Counted from the stretch's first letter, positions 36,394 through 45,474 are shown. The stretch is DNA of 64,000 nt from Sphingomonas hylomeconis (GCF_025370105.1 NZ_JANQBK010000001.1:62001-126000); one strand, 5' to 3'. The notes: generated by a model from the letters alone, not told the origin. Made by a program: numbers and translations.

Positions 36394-36915
36394 TTAGATC
36401 GCCGCCATCTTCGGGCGCGATGCGCTGTGGCCGCCCAGACGATAGAGCATGTCTTCGGCGGTGGCGGGGTCGATCCCTGCCGTGCCGGTGTCGACCGACA
36501 CGAACACGCCGCCGTCATTGATGCGATCGCCGTAATAGCGCGCATCGTCGCTGCTGACCCCGTGATCGGTCATCACCTTTTCGAGGCCACCGACAGCGCC
36601 GCCGATCGCCGCGCCGGTGATCGCCGCGCCCGGAATCGCCGCCGAGGCGATCGCGCCGGCAGCGACCAGCGGGCCGACGCCGGGAATTGCCAGCGCGGCA
36701 ATACCGAGCAGCGTGCCGATCCCGGCACCGGCGGCGACCTTACCGACGAATTCCTGCGTGTCTGCGCCGCTGCCATCGGTGGTCGTGTTCTTGCCGTCGT
36801 GCTGCGCGACGATCGAAATGGCGCTGTCGTTGACGCCGGCACTGCGCAGTTCGGCCAGCGCACGCTCGGCATCGGCATGCGAATCGAAGACGGCAGATAC
36901 GATATTGGTGGTCAT
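36394..36915 (-). CDS. YflT-like general stress protein with hydrophobic Gly-rich core
   Basis: The 173-residue product starts with a small alpha/beta domain (IVSAVFDSHADAERALAELR) of the heat-induced stress protein YflT type. It continues with a long Gly/Ala hydrophobic segment (AAGAGIGTLLGIAALAIPGVGPLVAAGAIAS, given in part as GIGTLLGIAALAIPGVGPL) and a C-terminal copy of the same type (GLEKVMTDHGVSSDDARYY). The function is unknown. A GGAAC motif followed after 16 bases by GCTT lies about 40-60 bases upstream, a weak EcfG-type match that would fit a stress gene. CAGGA precedes the ATG. Confidence 0.78.
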   Translation of the reverse strand: MTTNIVSAVFDSHADAERALAELRSAGVNDSAISIVAQHDGKNTTTDGSGADTQEFVGKVAAGAGIGTLLGIAALAIPGVGPLVAAGAIASAAIPGAAITGAAIGGAVGGLEKVMTDHGVSSDDARYYGDRINDGGVFVSVDTGTAGIDPATAEDMLYRLGGHSASRPKMAAI

Positions 36916-37068
36916 GATGGTTCCTGTCACGGTTCGAAGCTGGGGAGCCTTAGAAGCCGTCGGCACCTTTATTGTTCCGCGCAGGCGGGGTTATCGGTCT
37001 GCTAACCTCACGCATTGGCTTGTTTTTTCGGCGATAGCGTTCCGCTCTTCCGGTGCCGCGAAAAGCGC

Positions 37069-38169
37069 TTACTCCTCGGTGCGTACCAGCACGGCTTCGC
37101 CGATCAGGAAGAAGAGCAGGAAGGGGGCCCAGGCTGCCAGGAATGGCGGATAGGCGCCGAGATTGCCCATCGCGAGCGCGAAATTGTCCGCCACGAAATA
37201 GGCGAAGCCTAGCCCCATGCCGATGGCCGCGCGCAGGAACAGTTTGCCCGATCGCGCCACGCCGAACGCTGCCACGGCGCCGAGCAGCGGCATCAGGATT
37301 GCCGACAAGGGCGCGGACAATTTGTGCCAGGCAGCACCTTCCAGCGCCTTGGTTGGGCGCCCGGCATCCGCCAGATCGCCGATCGCCTCGCGCAATGCGC
37401 CGAACGACAGGCCTTCGGCATTGACGGTCGCCAGCGTGAACTGGTCGGGCCGCACGCCCTTGGCCACCACCATCGTGCCCAGGCTGGTCTGGCGTCCGCT
37501 CGCGACATCGAAGCGCGTCGCATCCTCGATCCGCCAGGCGGTGCCGGTATAGGTGCCGCGCGGGGCCTGCACGATCGCCACGAGATTGCCGTTGGCGCGA
37601 TCGTACAGCGTGATGTTGCCGAGGCGTGCAGCCGCACCCCGGCCCTTGATCTGCCCCACTTCGATCAGGTCGTCGCCGTCGCGCACCCAGACGTTGGAGC
37701 GGTCGCCGCGATCGATCGGCAGCGGACCGTAATTGACCTTCTGCCACTGTGCGAGCGTGGCCGAGGCGCGTGCGACGATGCGGTCGTTGAACACGAACGA
37801 CACCATCGCGACGACCAGGCTGGCGGCGATCAGTGGCGCCAGCACCTGATGCGCGGATAGGCCCGAGGCCTTGAGCGCGATGATCTCGCTGTTTTGGTTC
37901 ATCGTCGACAGGGTCAGGATCGTGCCGAGCAGCACGGAGAAGGGCAGGATGAAGGCAATGATCTGCGGTGCGCGCAGCGACACGTAATGCCATACCTGCG
38001 CGTCGCCATTGCCGGGATAGGCCAGGATGTCGCCGGACTGGCCGAGCAGGTCGAGCGCCTGCAGCACCAGCACCAGCGCGCCCATGATTGCGAACGTGCG
38101 CACCACGAACAGCCGCGCCATATACAGCGCGACGACCCGCGACGGGAAGAATTCCAGGAAGTGCTTCAC
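37069..38169 (-). CDS. lptG: LptG-type permease of the YjgP/YjgQ family
   Basis: LptG pairs with LptF and LptB to move lipopolysaccharide or another glycolipid from the inner membrane. The 366-residue product has two N-terminal and three or four C-terminal membrane helices with a periplasmic beta domain between them (ILPFSVLLGTILTLSTMNQN, IALKASGLSAHQVLAPLI, and SAPLSAILMPLLGAVAAFGV). The GTG overlaps the lptF stop (GTGA). Sphingomonads are known to carry glycosphingolipids instead of LPS, so the cargo is probably not LPS. Confidence 0.88.
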   Translation of the reverse strand: MKHFLEFFPSRVVALYMARLFVVRTFAIMGALVLVLQALDLLGQSGDILAYPGNGDAQVWHYVSLRAPQIIAFILPFSVLLGTILTLSTMNQNSEIIALKASGLSAHQVLAPLIAASLVVAMVSFVFNDRIVARASATLAQWQKVNYGPLPIDRGDRSNVWVRDGDDLIEVGQIKGRGAAARLGNITLYDRANGNLVAIVQAPRGTYTGTAWRIEDATRFDVASGRQTSLGTMVVAKGVRPDQFTLATVNAEGLSFGALREAIGDLADAGRPTKALEGAAWHKLSAPLSAILMPLLGAVAAFGVARSGKLFLRAAIGMGLGFAYFVADNFALAMGNLGAYPPFLAAWAPFLLFFLIGEAVLVRTEE

Positions 38170-39362
38170 GCCTGCGCCTCCGGACGGCGGCCGGGAATGC
38201 GCCGCACGATCCATTTGCCGACCTTGCCCGCGACGCGCTCCAGCCCGCCGATCGGCTGCCCATCGGGTACATAGGCGATGGTGTAGAACATCCAGCCGAC
38301 CAAAGCAGCGAACAGCACGAACGGCGTCCACAGGGCGATCAGCGGATCGATCCTACCGAGGCTGCCGATCGCCTCGGCATATTGGTTGATCTTGTGATAG
38401 GTGACGACCATCACGATCGCCAGGAACACGCCGAGCGCCGAGGTCGAGCGCTTGGGCGGGATGCCGAGCGCCAGCGCGAGCAGCGGCAGCAGGAACATCG
38501 TCGCCACCTCGACCACGCGGAAGTGGAACGCGGCGCGACTGGTATCGCGCAGATCGTCGGTCGCGGCGGGGTTGCGGCCGATCTGCGCCAGTTCCGGCAG
38601 CGTCAGTTCCAGATTGCGCTGGCCGCGCTGCCGGAACGCGCCATATTTGGGCAGCGGGATCGGCAGGTTGTGCGTGCTGAACGTCAGCACGCGCGGCGAG
38701 GCAAGGCCGGGCGCGTCGTTGATCAATACGCCGTTGCTCAGCTGGAAGACGATCTCTTCGGGATTGTCGGTGGCCATGAACTTGCCGGTCTCGGCCGTCA
38801 CCGCATAGGATGCGCCATTCTTCGTCACCGCCTTGACGAAGATGCCGGAAAGCTTGCGGCCCTGCTCGCGGCTCTGCTCGATGCGGATCGTCATGTTGGC
38901 GCCGAAATGCGTGAACTCGCCGACCTTGATCGAGGCGCCGAGCGCACCGGTGCGCAATTCGAAGCGCAGCCCTTCATAGGCGTAGCGCGCGCGCGGCTGG
39001 ACGAAGCCGACGATCGCCAGGTTGGCTGCCGCCAGCACGAAGGCGAACATGAAGGGCACGCGCAGCAGCCGCCAATAGCTCATGCCGACGCCGCGCATCA
39101 CATCCAGCTCGGAGCTGGTGGCGAGCTTGCGGAATGCCAGCAGCACGCCGAGCAGCAGGCCGATCGGTATGCCGAGGCCGAGATATTCCGGCAGCAGATT
39201 GGCCAGCATCTTCCACACCACGCTGATCGGCCCGCCTTCGGTGGCGACGAAATCGAACAGTCGCAGCATGCGATCGAGCACCAGCAGCATCGCCGAGATG
39301 ACGAGCGTGGAGAGCAGTGGCAGCAGGATCAGCCGGACCATGTAGCGATCGATCGACTTCAT
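38166..39362 (-). CDS. lptF: LptF-type permease of the YjgP/YjgQ family
   Basis: LptF is the partner of LptG in the lipid-export ABC transporter. The 398-residue product starts with MKSIDRYMVRLILLPLLSTL, typical of LptF, then GIPIGLLLGVLLAFRKLATS with the ELDVMRGVGMS coupling helix region, and ends with three membrane helices (VATMFLLPLLALALGIPPKR). ATG 39362 is used because it gives the family start. It is coupled to lptG. The ATPase LptB is not in the window. Confidence 0.88.
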   Translation of the reverse strand: MKSIDRYMVRLILLPLLSTLVISAMLLVLDRMLRLFDFVATEGGPISVVWKMLANLLPEYLGLGIPIGLLLGVLLAFRKLATSSELDVMRGVGMSYWRLLRVPFMFAFVLAAANLAIVGFVQPRARYAYEGLRFELRTGALGASIKVGEFTHFGANMTIRIEQSREQGRKLSGIFVKAVTKNGASYAVTAETGKFMATDNPEEIVFQLSNGVLINDAPGLASPRVLTFSTHNLPIPLPKYGAFRQRGQRNLELTLPELAQIGRNPAATDDLRDTSRAAFHFRVVEVATMFLLPLLALALGIPPKRSTSALGVFLAIVMVVTYHKINQYAEAIGSLGRIDPLIALWTPFVLFAALVGWMFYTIAYVPDGQPIGGLERVAGKVGKWIVRRIPGRRPEAQA

Positions 39363-39498
39363 GGGGCGGAGAGGATCTTTCGCGAACGGGCGCCGGCGCG
39401 CGGGAAGCACTTGCTATACCGGCGCGCACGGCGTCCGTCAGCCGCTAAATGGCGTTGGCGATACGATCGCGCGCCGGGCGGCGACAGCCGAGGCGGGG

Positions 39499-41442
39499 CT
39501 ATTCCGCGGCGATGCCGTGCGCCGCCGCTCGCGCCGCGGCCATTGCCGCGCCGATCGCGCGTTCCAGCTGCAGGATCGTGAACGGCTTGCGCAGCACATG
39601 GTGACCGCCGAACTGCGCCTCGCTCGTCTCGCCGGCATAGCCGGTGACGAACAGGACGGCGATATGCGGATAGGCCGGCGCCAGGCCGGCGATCATTTCC
39701 GGCCCGGTCTGCCCCGGCATCAGCACGTCGGAGACGATCATGTCGATCTGCGGCGTCTGTTCGAGCATGGCGGGGGCGGCGAGCGGATCGGTGCAGGCAA
39801 TGGTGTGATGGCCGAGATCCTCGAGCGCGCCCATCGTCGCGGTGAGCACGCGCGGATCGTCCTCGACGACCAGGATATTGAGCGCGGCGCTGGGCTGGGC
39901 GTGGACCGGCTCGACCTGCGGCTCGGGCTTGGCCACAGTCTCCGGAATGTGCCGCGGCAGGTACAGCGTCACCGTCGTGCCCTTGCCCGGCGTCGAGGTC
40001 AGGCCGATCTCGCCTCTGGCCTGGGCGACGAAGGCGAAGATCTGGCTGAGGCCGAGACCGGTGCCCTGACCGATCGGCTTGGTGGTGAAGAACGGCTCGA
40101 ACACGCGTTCCATCACGTCGGGCGTCATGCCGTGGCCGGTGTCCGTCACCGCGATCGTCACGTACTGGCCGGCGGGGCAGCGGCCGATGGCGTGTTCAGC
40201 GAGCCGGGTCGTCGCGGTGACGATGCTGAGCTTGCCGCGCCCGCCCATCGCGTCGCGCGCATTGACCGCGAGATTGAGGATGACGTTCTCGAGCTGATGG
40301 CGATCCGCACAGGTCAGCCAGCCGCCGCACTGATCGCGCGCGCTCACCGTGATCGCGTCGCCCAGCGTGCGATCGAGCAGATCGGACATGCCCGCGACCA
40401 ACGCGCCCGGCGCGATCGGTTCGACGCGCAGCGGCTCCTCGCGCGAGAAGGCGAGCAATTGCCGGGTCAGCGCGGTGGCGCGGTTGGCGCCCTCCATGGC
40501 ATTGTCGATATGCCGGCCGGTGGCATCCGGATCCTTGGCGATGCTGCGCCGGGCAAGCTCCAGCCCGCCCACCACCACCGCCAGCATATTGTTGAAGTCG
40601 TGCGCGATCCCCCCGGTCAGCTGGCCCACCGCTTCCATCTTCTGGACCTGGCGCAGCTTGCTTTCTTGCTTGCTGAGTTCGCTTGTGGCGGCTTCCACCG
40701 CGACCTGCAGTTCGTGGGCACGCTCGCGCGCGGTTTCGGCCTCGGCGCGCGCGACCGCCTTCTCGCCCAGCGCGCTGAGCGTCAGCCAGCCGAGCACGAT
40801 CGCGCCGAGCACGATCGCCATGCCGAACACGGCGAGGATCGCGGCGAGCCGGTTGGCGCGATCGATCGAGCGCATGGCGACGGCGGTGCGCTTGGCGAGC
40901 AGCTCGCGCTCCTGCGCGATGACGTTGTCGAGCAGGGTGTTGATGCGGAACAGCGCGTCCGATTGGCGTGCCGCATAATAGCGCGACAGGGCTTGGTTGT
41001 TCTTGCCGTAATTGGTGCTCAGCGCGACCAGCGCGAGCTCGGCGCCGCGCTCGTCATAGGCTTTGCCAAGCGCGGCGATGCGGCTGGTCTGGCCGTAATC
41101 GTCATCGGTGACCTGATCGAGCCGGGTGATCTGCGTGCCCGCGAGCTTCCATTCGTCGACGTACAGCCGGCCGAGCTGCTTGTCGGTGCTGATCACGTAG
41201 CGGCCAAGCGATGCCTCGCTGCGCGCGATCGTGCTGGAGAGCGTGCGCGCGAGGATCATCACCTCGTAGCTGTGCGATTGCAGGCTGAGGGCGCGATCGC
41301 GCTCGCGATTGGCGCTGGCCAGCGTCAGGATCAGCGCGACCAACACGGCTGCGCCCAGCACCGCCATCACGACCAGCATGATGGTGCGCCAGGCGGATTG
41401 AGGCTCCCCCGGAGCCGCGCTCTCGCCGTCCAACCCACTCAT
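39499..41442 (-). CDS. CHASE3-type hybrid sensor histidine kinase
   Basis: The 647-residue product has two membrane helices (near residues 20-45 and 200-222) around a CHASE3-like extracytoplasmic sensor (SYEVMILARTLSSTIARSEA). It then has a HisKA domain (MEAVGQLTGGIAHDFNNMLA, phospho-His), a HATPase (VILNLAVNARDAMGG, DTGHGM, GQGTGLGLSQ), and a C-terminal receiver domain with the Asp in DMIVSDVLMPGQTGPEM. The input signal is unknown. It lies between spt and lptF in the same orientation, 49 bases after spt, so it may be cotranscribed with sphingolipid genes. Confidence 0.9.
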   Translation of the reverse strand: MSGLDGESAAPGEPQSAWRTIMLVVMAVLGAAVLVALILTLASANRERDRALSLQSHSYEVMILARTLSSTIARSEASLGRYVISTDKQLGRLYVDEWKLAGTQITRLDQVTDDDYGQTSRIAALGKAYDERGAELALVALSTNYGKNNQALSRYYAARQSDALFRINTLLDNVIAQERELLAKRTAVAMRSIDRANRLAAILAVFGMAIVLGAIVLGWLTLSALGEKAVARAEAETARERAHELQVAVEAATSELSKQESKLRQVQKMEAVGQLTGGIAHDFNNMLAVVVGGLELARRSIAKDPDATGRHIDNAMEGANRATALTRQLLAFSREEPLRVEPIAPGALVAGMSDLLDRTLGDAITVSARDQCGGWLTCADRHQLENVILNLAVNARDAMGGRGKLSIVTATTRLAEHAIGRCPAGQYVTIAVTDTGHGMTPDVMERVFEPFFTTKPIGQGTGLGLSQIFAFVAQARGEIGLTSTPGKGTTVTLYLPRHIPETVAKPEPQVEPVHAQPSAALNILVVEDDPRVLTATMGALEDLGHHTIACTDPLAAPAMLEQTPQIDMIVSDVLMPGQTGPEMIAGLAPAYPHIAVLFVTGYAGETSEAQFGGHHVLRKPFTILQLERAIGAAMAAARAAAHGIAAE

Positions 41443-41491
41443 AAGGGCAAGGCATACACGCCTGGGCGGGCGGTTGAAAGCGCCCGGCGAC

Positions 41492-42748
41492 TCAGCCGAT
41501 GACGCCGACAGCCCGGCCGGAAGCCTCGAACATCGCCAGTACGGTATCGATCTGCGCCGGCGTATGTTCGGCGCACAGCGAACAGCGCAGCAGGAACGTG
41601 CCGGCGGGCGTCGCCGGCGGACGGGCCATGTTGACGTACAGGCCGCCGTCGAGCAGCGCCTGCCACATCGTCACGGCCTGTTCCTGATCGTCGAGGATGA
41701 TCGCGATGATCGCGCTGTCGGGATTTTCCGTGCCGAGCCTGAAGCCCAGCGCCTTGAGCCCGCCGTGCAGCTTGCGGGCATTGTCCCACAATTGCGCGCG
41801 CTTCTTGTCCGCGGTCATCAGCTTGCGGATCGAGGCCGCGGCGGTGGCGACGACCGACGGCGGCAGCGAGGCGGTGAAGATGTACGGGCGGCAGGCGAGG
41901 CGGATCGCCTCGAACTTCGGGTGGTTCGACACGCAGAAGCCGCCGACCGTGCCGACCGACTTGGAGAAGGTGCCGACAACGAAATCCACGTCGCAGCCTT
42001 GGTCTTCGTATACGCCGCGACCATGCGGCCCGAAAAAGCCCATCGAATGCGCCTCGTCGCTGAGCACCATGGCGCCGTGCTTCTTGGCCACCGCGACCAT
42101 TTCGGCGAGCGGCGCGATATCGCCGAGCATCGAATAGACGCCTTCGAGGATGACCAGCTTGCCGGCCTCCTTGGGCAGGCGGCCGAGCCGCTTGTCGAGA
42201 TCGGCGACATCGTTGTGGCGGAAACGGACGATCTCGGCATTGCCCTGCTTGCAGCCGTCATAGATCGAGGCATGGCTGTCGGCGTCGAGGATGACATACT
42301 CGCCCTTGCCGGCGAGCGTCGAGATCATGCCGAGATTGGCCATATAGCCGGTCGAAAACACGATCGCGCCGGTCATGCCGTAGAAGTCGCGCAACGCATC
42401 CTCGACCTCGATATGGTCGCGGAACGTGCCGTTAAGCATGCGGCTGCCATTGGTGCCCGAACCGAACTGGTCGAGCGCGGCATGGCCAGCGGCGATCACG
42501 TCGGGATCGAACGTCATGCCCATATAATTGTAGGTGCCAAGCAGGATCGTGTCGCGGCCGGCAATCACCGCTTCGGTCGGCGACGTGACCCGTTCCATGA
42601 CGATCGCGAACGGATCGGTCACGCCGGTATCGATCAGCGCCTGGCGCTCGGCGATCAGCGCGTCGAACTTCGACATCAGGTCGCGCTCGGGGGCAACCTC
42701 GGCGGGATCGGCGGGCAGCTTTTCGGTGGCGAGGCCGGCGTCGGTCAT
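41492..42748 (-). CDS. spt: Serine palmitoyltransferase
   Basis: SPT condenses L-serine with an acyl thioester to give 3-ketosphinganine, the first step of sphingolipid synthesis. It is a cytosolic PLP enzyme of the alpha-oxoamine synthase family in bacteria. The 418-residue product has the PLP Lys at K263 in GTFSKSVGTVGG, the ring-stacking H159 in LDADSHASI, and D231-H234 in LSDEAHSMGFFG. These match the positions of the characterised Sphingomonas paucimobilis SPT. The length is also the same. The ACP gene is four bases upstream, and a reductase-like gene lies beyond it. Confidence 0.93.
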   Translation of the reverse strand: MTDAGLATEKLPADPAEVAPERDLMSKFDALIAERQALIDTGVTDPFAIVMERVTSPTEAVIAGRDTILLGTYNYMGMTFDPDVIAAGHAALDQFGSGTNGSRMLNGTFRDHIEVEDALRDFYGMTGAIVFSTGYMANLGMISTLAGKGEYVILDADSHASIYDGCKQGNAEIVRFRHNDVADLDKRLGRLPKEAGKLVILEGVYSMLGDIAPLAEMVAVAKKHGAMVLSDEAHSMGFFGPHGRGVYEDQGCDVDFVVGTFSKSVGTVGGFCVSNHPKFEAIRLACRPYIFTASLPPSVVATAAASIRKLMTADKKRAQLWDNARKLHGGLKALGFRLGTENPDSAIIAIILDDQEQAVTMWQALLDGGLYVNMARPPATPAGTFLLRCSLCAEHTPAQIDTVLAMFEASGRAVGVIG

Positions 42749-42752
42749 CGGC

Positions 42753-42995
42753 TCAGCCCTTCAGCTTGGCGACGGCATCGGCGAGCTGACCGACCGTCTC
42801 GATCTCGGCCTGCATGTTCATCGTGATCAGGATGTCAAATTCGTCCTCGATCGCAGCAACGAAGTCCATCACCGTCAGGCTGTCCCACTCCAGATCGCCC
42901 TGGAAGGTGGTGGCCTCGGTGACGGTCACGCCCTTCTTGTTGAAGGGCTCGATCTGCGCGGCGATCGTGTCGAAAATTTCAGTACGGTCTGTCAT
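42753..42995 (-). CDS. Acyl carrier protein dedicated to sphingolipid synthesis
   Basis: The 80-residue acidic protein has the phosphopantetheine Ser at S39 in GDLEWDSLTVMDFVAAIEDE. It is too different from AcpP (DSL followed by TVMDF rather than DSLDTVEL) to be the housekeeping ACP. In Caulobacter and Sphingomonas an ACP gene next to spt supplies the acyl group to SPT. The start at MTDRTEIFDTI is chosen by size and family. It is four bases from spt, so it is cotranscribed. Confidence 0.9.
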   Translation of the reverse strand: MTDRTEIFDTIAAQIEPFNKKGVTVTEATTFQGDLEWDSLTVMDFVAAIEDEFDILITMNMQAEIETVGQLADAVAKLKG

Positions 42996-43090
42996 CCGCA
43001 AGTCCTTATGCAATTGCCCACCGACTTGCCAAGCGAATGCGGCGGGAAGGGGGCGCAGGTGCGGCGGATGGGGATGCGGTAGTCCTCCAA

Positions 43091-43187
43091 CTGCCGTCAT
43101 CCTGACGAAAGTCAGGATTCATCCCTCACCTCGGACGATCGGATTTGAGGCGCGATGGATCCTGAATCGAGTTCAGGATGACGGCAG
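43091..43187. repeat. Paired palindromic element between ACP and dehydrogenase genes
   Basis: The outer ends CTGCCGTCATCCTGA and TCAGGATGACGGCAG are perfect inverted repeats, and each half forms a smaller hairpin (CCTGACGAAAGTCAGG on the left, CCTGAATCGAGTTCAGG on the right). The pattern matches the element between dgt and the small secreted gene. It separates the dehydrogenase gene from acp-spt. Confidence 0.8.
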
Positions 43188-43201
43188 TGGGTAGCGGGCG
43201 T

Positions 43202-44104
43202 CTATCGCAACAAGCCGTTCGCCCGGTACCAAGCCGCCGTCGCCGCCAATCCTGCGGGCGTCGCAATCTCCGCACGCCACAAATCCCCTGACGGCCGACG
43301 GCTTGGCTCGGCCGCCCAATCGGGATGCGCCAGATAGTTCACCCGGTCCTGGGTCAGCTTGGCCTTGTCGCCACGGAGCAGTTTGTCGGCCGACGCGGTC
43401 AGCGACAGCAGACCCTTGGGCAGGGGCAAGGTCAGCACGCGCTGCCCCACCGCGGTCCCGACGGCGCGGGCGAATGCTTCATGCGTCCAGCTCCTGCCAT
43501 CGTCGGGCTCGAGGATCACCCGTCCGGGATCGCGCTCGACCAGAATCAGCAGCAGGCGCGCGAGATCGTCGACATGGATCAGCGACAGCCGCCCGGGCGG
43601 CGGCATCAGCGCGAGCCCGAGGCGGGCGAGGCGAAACACGTCGCGCATCTCCAGGTCGCCCGGCCCGTATACCGCCGGCGGGCGCACCACGGTCCAGTCG
43701 AGCGCGCTGGCTGCGACGACATCCTCGCCGCCGCGCTTCGACCAGCCGTAATGGGAGAGATCGGGCTCGCGCGCGGACAGCGACGAGACGTGGATGAAGC
43801 GCTGCGGCCCGTGCGTAAGCGCGGCCTCGACCAGCGCCCGTGTGCCGGCGATGTTGCCGGCGGCGAAGCCATCGCGCGTCGGCGCGTTGACCACGCCGGC
43901 GACGTGGATCGTCGCGTCCGCGCCCGCGAGCAATCGGGGCAGGGCGTCCGTCGAATCGAGGGCACCGATAATCCAGGTAACGCCGTCGCGGGGTTCTTGC
44001 GGGCTGCGCGCCAGTGCCCGCACCATATACCCGCGCTCCAGCGCGAGATCGATCAGGCGCTTGCCGACAAAGCCGGTGCCGCCGGTCACGGCGATGGTGG
44101 TCAC
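43202..44104 (-). CDS. NAD(P)-dependent epimerase/dehydratase-family protein, candidate 3-ketosphinganine reductase
   Basis: The 300-residue product is an extended SDR. It has the dinucleotide motif AVTGGTGFVGKRLIDLA at the N-terminus and a YGWSK catalytic motif (Tyr-xxx-Lys), with VVRPPAVYGPGD typical of the NAD-epimerase group. In Caulobacter, a protein of this family encoded beside spt (CerR) reduces 3-ketoceramide. The location upstream of acp-spt in the same orientation makes that role likely here. Another explanation is a complex-I-associated NDUFA9-like protein; the C-terminal half resembles both groups. Confidence 0.75.
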   Translation of the reverse strand: MTTIAVTGGTGFVGKRLIDLALERGYMVRALARSPQEPRDGVTWIIGALDSTDALPRLLAGADATIHVAGVVNAPTRDGFAAGNIAGTRALVEAALTHGPQRFIHVSSLSAREPDLSHYGWSKRGGEDVVAASALDWTVVRPPAVYGPGDLEMRDVFRLARLGLALMPPPGRLSLIHVDDLARLLLILVERDPGRVILEPDDGRSWTHEAFARAVGTAVGQRVLTLPLPKGLLSLTASADKLLRGDKAKLTQDRVNYLAHPDWAAEPSRRPSGDLWRAEIATPAGLAATAAWYRANGLLR

Positions 44105-44137
44105 GATGCTTCCTCACCTGCTGCTTGCCCCTTCACC

Positions 44138-44242
44138 GCTTCCCCGGCGAAAGCCGGGGCCCAGTCGGAAAGGTGGAAATGAGGAAGCGCATCACTCGCC
44201 AATGATCGTTCCACGCGTGGGCCCTGGCCTTCGCCGGGGAAG
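44138..44242. repeat. Paired palindromic element between cerR-like gene and proB
   Basis: The left hairpin CTTCCCCGGCGAAAGCCGGG is followed by GCCCAG; the right end, on the other strand, reads CTTCCCCGGCGAAGGCCAGG and GCCCACG. The two face each other across about 50 unique bases. It shares the design of the CTCCTGCGAA-GCAGGAG-CCCAG elements but has G-C replacements on both sides of the stem. Confidence 0.75.
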
Positions 44243-44264
44243 TGCAGGGGTGGGAAATTGGCCC

Positions 44265-45371
44265 TCACAATACCGCCATATGATTGCGATGCACCAGCGC
44301 CCCGCGCGGCGCATAACCAAGGATATCCGCCAGCGCGCTCGTCCGCATGCCGACGATCCGCGCCGCTTCCGCGGCATCGTATTCCGCCAGGCCGCGCGCC
44401 AGCACCGCTCCGTCCGGCCCGACCACCGTCACCAGATCGCCCCGCGCGAAGGCGCCCTCGATGCGCGTCGCCCCAGCGGCCAGCAGACTGTTGCCTTTCG
44501 CAAGCGCGCCGGCCGCGCCAATATCGACATGGATCGCACCCTTTGCGGTCAGCCCGCCGGCCAGCCACGCCTTGCGTGCGGGCGCCGATCGCTCAGCCAC
44601 GAATAAGGTATGCCGGGCGGCCTTCGACAGTGGATTTGCGATCCGCCCGCTGGCGATCGCGAGATGAGCGCCCGCCGCATTGGCGATCCGCGCCGCCGCG
44701 ATCTTCGAGACCATGCCGCCCGATCCCATGCCGGAAGCGGAGCCGCGATCCGCCATCGCCTCGATCGCGCCGTCGATCCGCTCGACCCGCGCGACATGCA
44801 CCGCGCCCGCCAGCGCCGGATTGCGATCGTACAGGCCGTCCACATCGCTGAGCAGCACCACGCCCTGCGCGCCCGCCGCCTGCGCCACGCGGGCGGCGAG
44901 CCGGTCATTGTCGCCGAAGCGGATTTCCTCGGTCGCCACGCTGTCATTCTCGTTGAGCACCGGCACGACGCCCAGGCCGAGCAGGCGATCAAGCGTCGCC
45001 GCGGCGTTGAGATAGCGCCGCCGATCCTCGAGATCGTCGAGCGTCACCAGCATCTGCGCGGCGGTCAATCCCTCGGCGGCCAGCACCTCGGCCCATACCT
45101 GGCTAAGCGCAATCTGCCCCACGGCGGCGGCGGCCTGCGCATCCTCCAGGCTCGCCCGTCCGCCCTTGGTGAGCCCCAGGCGGCGCGCACCCAGCGCGAT
45201 CGCACCGGAAGAAACGACGGCAACCTGCTGGCCGGCGCGCCTGCGCTCGGCGATATCGGCAGCGATCCCCTCCAGCCACGCCCGCCGCACGCCGCCATCG
45301 GGATCGACCAGCAACGCCGATCCGATCTTGACGATCAGGCGCGGGCAGGTGGCGGGCGGGAAGAGCGACAT
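44265..45371 (-). CDS. proB: Glutamate 5-kinase
   Basis: ProB phosphorylates glutamate in the first step of proline synthesis. The 368-residue product has the amino-acid-kinase motif LIVKIGSALLVDPDGG, VSSGAIALGARRLG, VLNENDSVATEEIRFGDNDR, DGLYDRNPALAG and GTGG-type GMGSGGMVSKIAAA, followed by a C-terminal PUA domain (residues 275-368). The length fits. proB is often next to obgE in alphaproteobacteria; here a Uma2 gene and a repeat lie between them. Confidence 0.96.
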   Translation of the reverse strand: MSLFPPATCPRLIVKIGSALLVDPDGGVRRAWLEGIAADIAERRRAGQQVAVVSSGAIALGARRLGLTKGGRASLEDAQAAAAVGQIALSQVWAEVLAAEGLTAAQMLVTLDDLEDRRRYLNAAATLDRLLGLGVVPVLNENDSVATEEIRFGDNDRLAARVAQAAGAQGVVLLSDVDGLYDRNPALAGAVHVARVERIDGAIEAMADRGSASGMGSGGMVSKIAAARIANAAGAHLAIASGRIANPLSKAARHTLFVAERSAPARKAWLAGGLTAKGAIHVDIGAAGALAKGNSLLAAGATRIEGAFARGDLVTVVGPDGAVLARGLAEYDAAEAARIVGMRTSALADILGYAPRGALVHRNHMAVL

Positions 45372-45474
45372 GAGGATGCGTTAGCACGCTTTGCGCAGGA
45401 GTTAAGCCATCGCCCAATCGCATCGCCTACCCAAACGCATTTGGCACTGATGACGACCCCAACCTGTAAGTACC

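Noticed and set aside
36427..37005. Plus-strand open frame opposite the YflT-like stress gene
   Set aside because: The minus-strand gene has a good start, ribosome-binding site and terminator; the plus frame is an Ala/Arg-rich shadow.
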